The translations under genes were made by a program, and so were the position numbers. This document shows positions 62,505 through 64,000 of a stretch of 64,000 bases of DNA, piece by piece. Where the stretch lies: positions 1 through 64,000 of the forward strand of contig JAQXEZ010000014.1 of NCBI GenBank assembly GCA_029250605.1. The letters are read 5' to 3'. The notes beneath the pieces are model-generated. The model was not told where the DNA came from. It saw only the letters and a list, made by a program, of their open reading frames with translations, and searched no databases. Source of the stretch: Candidatus Thalassarchaeaceae archaeon (lineage in GTDB: Archaea > Thermoplasmatota > Poseidoniia > Poseidoniales > Thalassarchaeaceae). Each line of letters begins with the position of its first letter. The first letter of the stretch is position 1.

Positions 62505-62866
62505 TATAGGACATGTTGCCTGATCACAGTGATGACTTCTTCTATTTCCGAGGTGTCCATTGCGATTCTCTTGCTAGCGATTATCACTCTTAAATCAGAA
62601 ACTGTGAGAGGTGATAGTTCGGCTATCTTTGACGAAACTTCGGGATACTGCTTCAGTTTCTCATTTTCCATCAAGGCGACAAATAGGGAAGAGTAGACTG
62701 CTGGATCGGTCTTGATTTTCCCCGACGGGTGCCCACTGGCACTGGCCTTCCATTCTGCATGTTGTAGTGCCATCGTCTGCTCGTAGGAGATTTCTCCTCT
62801 TCTCTCGATTGCTTCCAGGAGCCTGTCTCTCACAGTAGCAAAGTCAACGAATTCTTTATCAGTCAT
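62504..62866 (-). CDS. rpoF: DNA-directed RNA polymerase subunit F (Rpb4 homologue)
   Basis: This 120-residue subunit forms the RNA polymerase stalk with RpoE. The pattern PLTVSDLRVIIASKRIAMDT near the C-terminus and the helical body (DRLLEAIERRGEISYEQTMA) fit archaeal Rpb4/RpoF. The start is ATG 62866; a GTG at 62875 just precedes it. It is co-directional with L21e with 9 bp between. Confidence 0.9.
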   Translation of the reverse strand: MTDKEFVDFATVRDRLLEAIERRGEISYEQTMALQHAEWKASASGHPSGKIKTDPAVYSSLFVALMENEKLKQYPEVSSKIAELSPLTVSDLRVIIASKRIAMDTSEIEEVITVIRQHVL

Positions 62867-62875
62867 TTTTTTCAC

Positions 62876-63169
62876 CTACTCAATCGGTCTGAGGTGTTCA
62901 GGCCGGGCCACTACGGTCTTCATCATATTGCCATCGGCGACCCTGACCACATACGCTCTTCCCTGAGTGCCTGAGATTACTCCGGTCCTTCCTTGGAAAC
63001 GCCTGTGTGGCATACCCTTCTGCTGAGCGCCATCGAGTACGATAGCCACCTTGTCGCCTTCCTGATATGTGTGCATCGATCTGCTGATAAACAGCCTCCT
63101 ACGCTCCCTCTTGTCCTTCCTGAGGATGCTTCTAGTACCCTGTCTAGTTCCCTTTGTCCTAGTGACCAT
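62876..63169 (-). CDS. rpl21e: 50S ribosomal protein L21e
   Basis: This 97-residue basic ribosomal protein fits the L21e family from end to end. It has MVTRTKGTRQGTRSILRKDK, HTYQEGDKVAIVLDGAQQKG and MPHRRFQGRTGVISG. It is archaeal/eukaryotic only. It lies between pus10 and rpoF in the standard euryarchaeal gene order. Confidence 0.96.
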   Translation of the reverse strand: MVTRTKGTRQGTRSILRKDKRERRRLFISRSMHTYQEGDKVAIVLDGAQQKGMPHRRFQGRTGVISGTQGRAYVVRVADGNMMKTVVARPEHLRPIE

Positions 63170-63244
63170 GCTCTCACTGCTCCATTATCGCGAATTCGGG
63201 CGACCTGTGGGGCGTTCTTAAGGACTCGGATGTCATTTTCCTAA

Positions 63245-64000
63245 TCATTCGTAGTGAATCTCAAGCACATCTAGCCAGATGACCTCGCAATCCGTTCCTA
63301 GAACACTTTGAACGGATGGAGTGGTTCTGCCCTCGTCAGAGTGCACCAGTTCCTTAACGTAGGTTCCAGCTTCACATCTCAGGGTGATTTCGATCTCATC
63401 ATCTTCGAAGCTTAATTTGTCGATGGAAGTGATTTTTCTTCTTCTTGTCTTTGCAGCTCTCCTATGGGATACCCTCTGTGGTGTTTCTTGATCGATTACT
63501 TGGCCATCTAGCGAGAGGATTGATTTTTCTGCGGTTTCTTTGTCAACCGGGCCCTCTGGTCTGAATCTAATCGTGTAGGTCTTCTCGGACCTAGACTGTT
63601 TTACCTCGTTGACTTTCTTCCTTGTGCACCAGGTAAATCTGTCGACCTCAACCTTCCCCGGAGCGTGTCCTTTTACCAACTCGACCAAGTCTTCGACTGG
63701 TAGTGTCCTCTTTGACGGCTTCTTGACTTCCAATACAAATGGACGACCTGAACCGAGGCACCTGACATCGATGTCTTCCCTTCCCATCCCATGGAATGAT
63801 GTGTCTTCTGCGTCGAGGGCATCCCTAATTGGCTCGCCAATCAGATCTTGCACCGAGTCAACGTACTGAAGACCGGTCTCATCACAGGATTCGCAACCCT
63901 GAGCTCTCCCCCTACAAGCCCGGCAAGGCCAACGTGTTTGCGGAATTCCACGTGAGAGTTTCCTATACCTACCATAGAGGAAAATTGGCCTCACGTCTAC
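63245..64000 (-). CDS. pus10: tRNA pseudouridine synthase Pus10 (C-terminal part; continues past window)
   Basis: At least 251 residues are visible, and the reading frame is open to the window edge, so the N-terminal THUMP-like part lies outside. Pus10 makes pseudouridine 54 (and often 55) in archaeal tRNA. Visible features include GRYRKLSRGIPQTRWPC, a CxxC-containing segment with two more Cys (CRACRGRAQGCESC) and the catalytic-region GREDIDVRCLGSGRPFVLE, with Asp in the ED(I/V)D loop. The C-terminal AGTYVKELVHSDEGRTTPSV is also present. Confidence 0.93.
   Translation of the reverse strand, partial: VDVRPIFLYGRYRKLSRGIPQTRWPCRACRGRAQGCESCDETGLQYVDSVQDLIGEPIRDALDAEDTSFHGMGREDIDVRCLGSGRPFVLEVKKPSKRTLPVEDLVELVKGHAPGKVEVDRFTWCTRKKVNEVKQSRSEKTYTIRFRPEGPVDKETAEKSILSLDGQVIDQETPQRVSHRRAAKTRRRKITSIDKLSFEDDEIEITLRCEAGTYVKELVHSDEGRTTPSVQSVLGTDCEVIWLDVLEIHYE

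Noticed and set aside
1-64000. CRISPR arrays, rRNA genes, transposases or integrases
   Set aside because: None was seen. The only repeats are the inverted repeat at 55/2352, short in-frame tandem repeats and paralogous genes.

Overview
The window looks like a piece of a planktonic euryarchaeal genome, most likely Marine Group II (Candidatus Poseidoniales). Several things point to archaea: ribosomal proteins L15e and L21e, RNA polymerase subunit RpoF, aIF1A, Rio1 and Dim2-like KH genes, an intron-containing tRNA-Tyr, and an 11-subunit complex I without NuoEFG. The MGII placement is an inference. It rests on aerobic amino-acid catabolism, very large secreted peptidases and adhesin-like proteins, and C-termini resembling PGF-CTERM signals. 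No rRNA or taxonomic marker was checked.

Layout. Positions 1-2.4 kb hold an AT-richer gene for a membrane-spanning regulator: signal peptide, two fasciclin (Fas1) domains, one membrane helix and a cytosolic HxlR-type winged helix. A long inverted repeat brackets the gene, with a 41-bp perfect core. Between the left arm and the TATA box lie four GTAAC/GTTAC half-sites spaced exactly 11 bp apart. A small DUF1737-like gene follows. From 38.5 kb back to 3 kb almost everything is on the minus strand. In transcription order this strand carries L15e, a PRC-barrel protein, five secreted or membrane proteins (including a 1493-residue subtilase), nuoABCDHIJKLMN, aIF1A-rio1-dim2, a DUF63 membrane protein, and a methylcrotonyl-CoA carboxylase/methylglutaconyl-CoA hydratase operon for leucine breakdown.

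From 38.6 to 42.2 kb on the plus strand are a SerK-like gene that runs into an antisense tRNA-Tyr, then ftsZ, then two tandem paralogous secreted proteins. From 49.3 back to 42.2 kb on the minus strand are a secreted M14 carboxypeptidase, an NSS transporter, the NAD(P)H-hydrate repair enzyme, a GtrA-like protein and hisS. From 49.4 to 56.7 kb, mostly plus strand, are MscS, phosphoglycerate mutase, a HAD hydrolase, cis-prenyltransferase, Nudix, RidA, cupin, a phosphohexomutase and tRNA-Thr(CGT). A kinase-like membrane protein lies convergently inside this stretch. The right end has pgk and an M24 peptidase (divergent), a MIP18-like protein, and the conserved archaeal operon pus10 - L21e - rpoF - DUF655 - ksgA. 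That is followed on the same strand by a zinc-ribbon/coiled-coil protein and a 41-residue membrane microprotein.

Together the genes suggest an aerobic heterotroph that degrades protein outside the cell. Subtilase and carboxypeptidase would release amino acids, an NSS carrier would import them, leucine would be oxidised through the MCC pathway, and complex I would use the electrons. The most unusual locus is the inverted-repeat-bounded Fas1-TM-HxlR gene with its phased operator-like array.
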